Below, in pieces: positions 63,403-64,000 of a DNA stretch of 64,000 nt (position 1 is the stretch's first letter; each line of letters starts with the position of its first letter). The notes beneath the pieces were generated by a model, which saw nothing but the letters and a program-made list of their open reading frames with translations, was not told the origin of the DNA and searched no databases. The DNA is taken from the NCBI GenBank assembly GCA_009746045.1, contig RPFO01001567.1:1-64000 (forward strand). The letters are read 5' to 3'. The position numbers and the translations under genes are program-made. Source of the DNA: Mesostigma viride. Taxonomy: Eukaryota; Streptophyta; Mesostigmatophyceae; Mesostigmatales; Mesostigmataceae.

Positions 63403-64000
63403 TTAAGAGGAAGGCAAAGAAAAGACGCTCCGCCAAACGCGCGGGGGGCAGGCGGCGATAGCCCGAACCAGGGCGTCAGGAATTAGGGTGAGGGCCAAGC
63501 TCCGGTGCAATCCCACATAGTGGGCGACAGTTTTGCTGCTGCGCCATGCAGCGACCCCGATGCTGAATATCAGCCATGCTGCGCTGCCGCAAAAAATCAT
63601 AGGTAGCCCCTCCATCATGCCGCAGCCCGTGAATGGTAAACACCGTGTCGACCCCCAAAGCCTGCGTGGCCTGATGCCAAACCCGGCTGAACTGGGCATA
63701 ATCGTAAGGGAACACCCGCTCCCATGCCGCCTTGCCACGCATACAAGCCCGCAAGAGGGTCTCAGTCATGACATCCTCGATCACCACAGACTGCACCTCC
63801 CCCTTAGCCGTCTTAGCTGACATCAACAACAAGGCGCCCCGCTGCGAACCCCGCAACCGAACATCAGGCTGCAAGCGCACATGGCCGACCAACAGGTTGA
63901 GCGCCTCCGATACCCGCAGGTATTGTTGGAAAATAACGATGACCATCATAGCCGCACGAGGCTGCCGCTGGAGCACCATAGTACAAGCAAGCGCAAACGC
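63403..64000 (-). pseudogene. Tyrosine recombinase (partial, 4-base frameshift)
   Basis: Runs off the right window edge with an open frame. The frame from 64000 has the first catalytic Arg (QQYLRVSEALNLL), a Lys region (SAKTAKGEVQSV) and the H-x-x-R box (FTIHGLRHDGGATYDFLR), then DIQHRGR. About four extra bases near 63550 move the end to another frame: WRSSKTVAHYVG, with the nucleophilic Tyr, and then RAIAACPPRVWRSVF to the stop at 63403. The R...K...HxxR...RGRW...Y pattern is that of the tyrosine recombinases of DIRS/Ngaro/Crypton-type elements in algae and other protists. It would cut and rejoin circular DNA copies of its element. Which of these classes it belongs to needs the missing upstream part. 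Confidence 0.82.

Overview
The window is eukaryotic nuclear DNA made almost entirely of mobile elements and repeats. No ordinary host gene, rRNA or intact tRNA gene could be supported. Long LTR retrotransposons with CCHC Gag proteins, a non-LTR retrotransposon (LINE), a DIRS/Crypton-like tyrosine recombinase, foldback MITEs, GC-hairpin (rolling-circle-like) ends, minisatellites and satellite arrays together suggest a repeat-rich alga or other protist. The species cannot be settled from the sequence. The standard genetic code fits.

Layout. (1) 1-11407: a large minus-strand Gag-like gene with two zinc knuckles is cut in two by a complete Copia-type element, E1 (1215-9608, 5-bp target duplication GCATT). 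(2) 11408-16192: a decayed ORF, short tandem repeats, two small inverted-repeat elements and two GC-hairpin ends. (3) 16193-21510: a LINE with ORF1 and an EN-RT ORF2, flanked by a perfect 85-bp target duplication. (4) 22445-30900: Copia-type element E2 (target duplication GTAGG). (5) 32546-40921: Copia-type element E3 (target duplication CCTAT), inserted into a copy of the 400-bp repeat that forms an array at 61744-63164. (6) 40927-51600: degenerate tandem repeats, units with a GC-hairpin end and CAAG borders, and a 0.8-kb minisatellite. (7) 51601-53828: a miniature LTR element, E4, with identical-looking LTRs and no Gag or Pol. (8) 55705-59924: a tandem array of a ~1024-bp unit, interrupted by an 820-bp solo LTR. 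(9) 60934-64000: 3' ends of a tyrosine-recombinase element, the 400-bp array, and a partial frameshifted recombinase gene.

E1, E2 and E3 are divergent members of one family, all on the minus strand. Reading from the 5' LTR, each has: a 10-nt leader motif; ORF1 (~370-380 aa, no recognised family); a small basic ORF2 whose TGA overlaps the Gag ATG as ATGA; Gag with one CCHC knuckle; an in-frame UGA-CUN stop; Pol; and a ~1-kb 3' UTR. Pol reads integrase, then a retropepsin-like segment, then reverse transcriptase and RNase H. This differs from the protease-integrase-RT-RNase H order of ordinary Copia elements. The leader motif is complementary to a 10-nt site in the 3' UTR of the same element, and the pairing is kept in E1 by changes on both sides. 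These shared features make the family the most likely undescribed system here. In all three copies Pol is broken by frameshifts although the LTR pairs are nearly identical.
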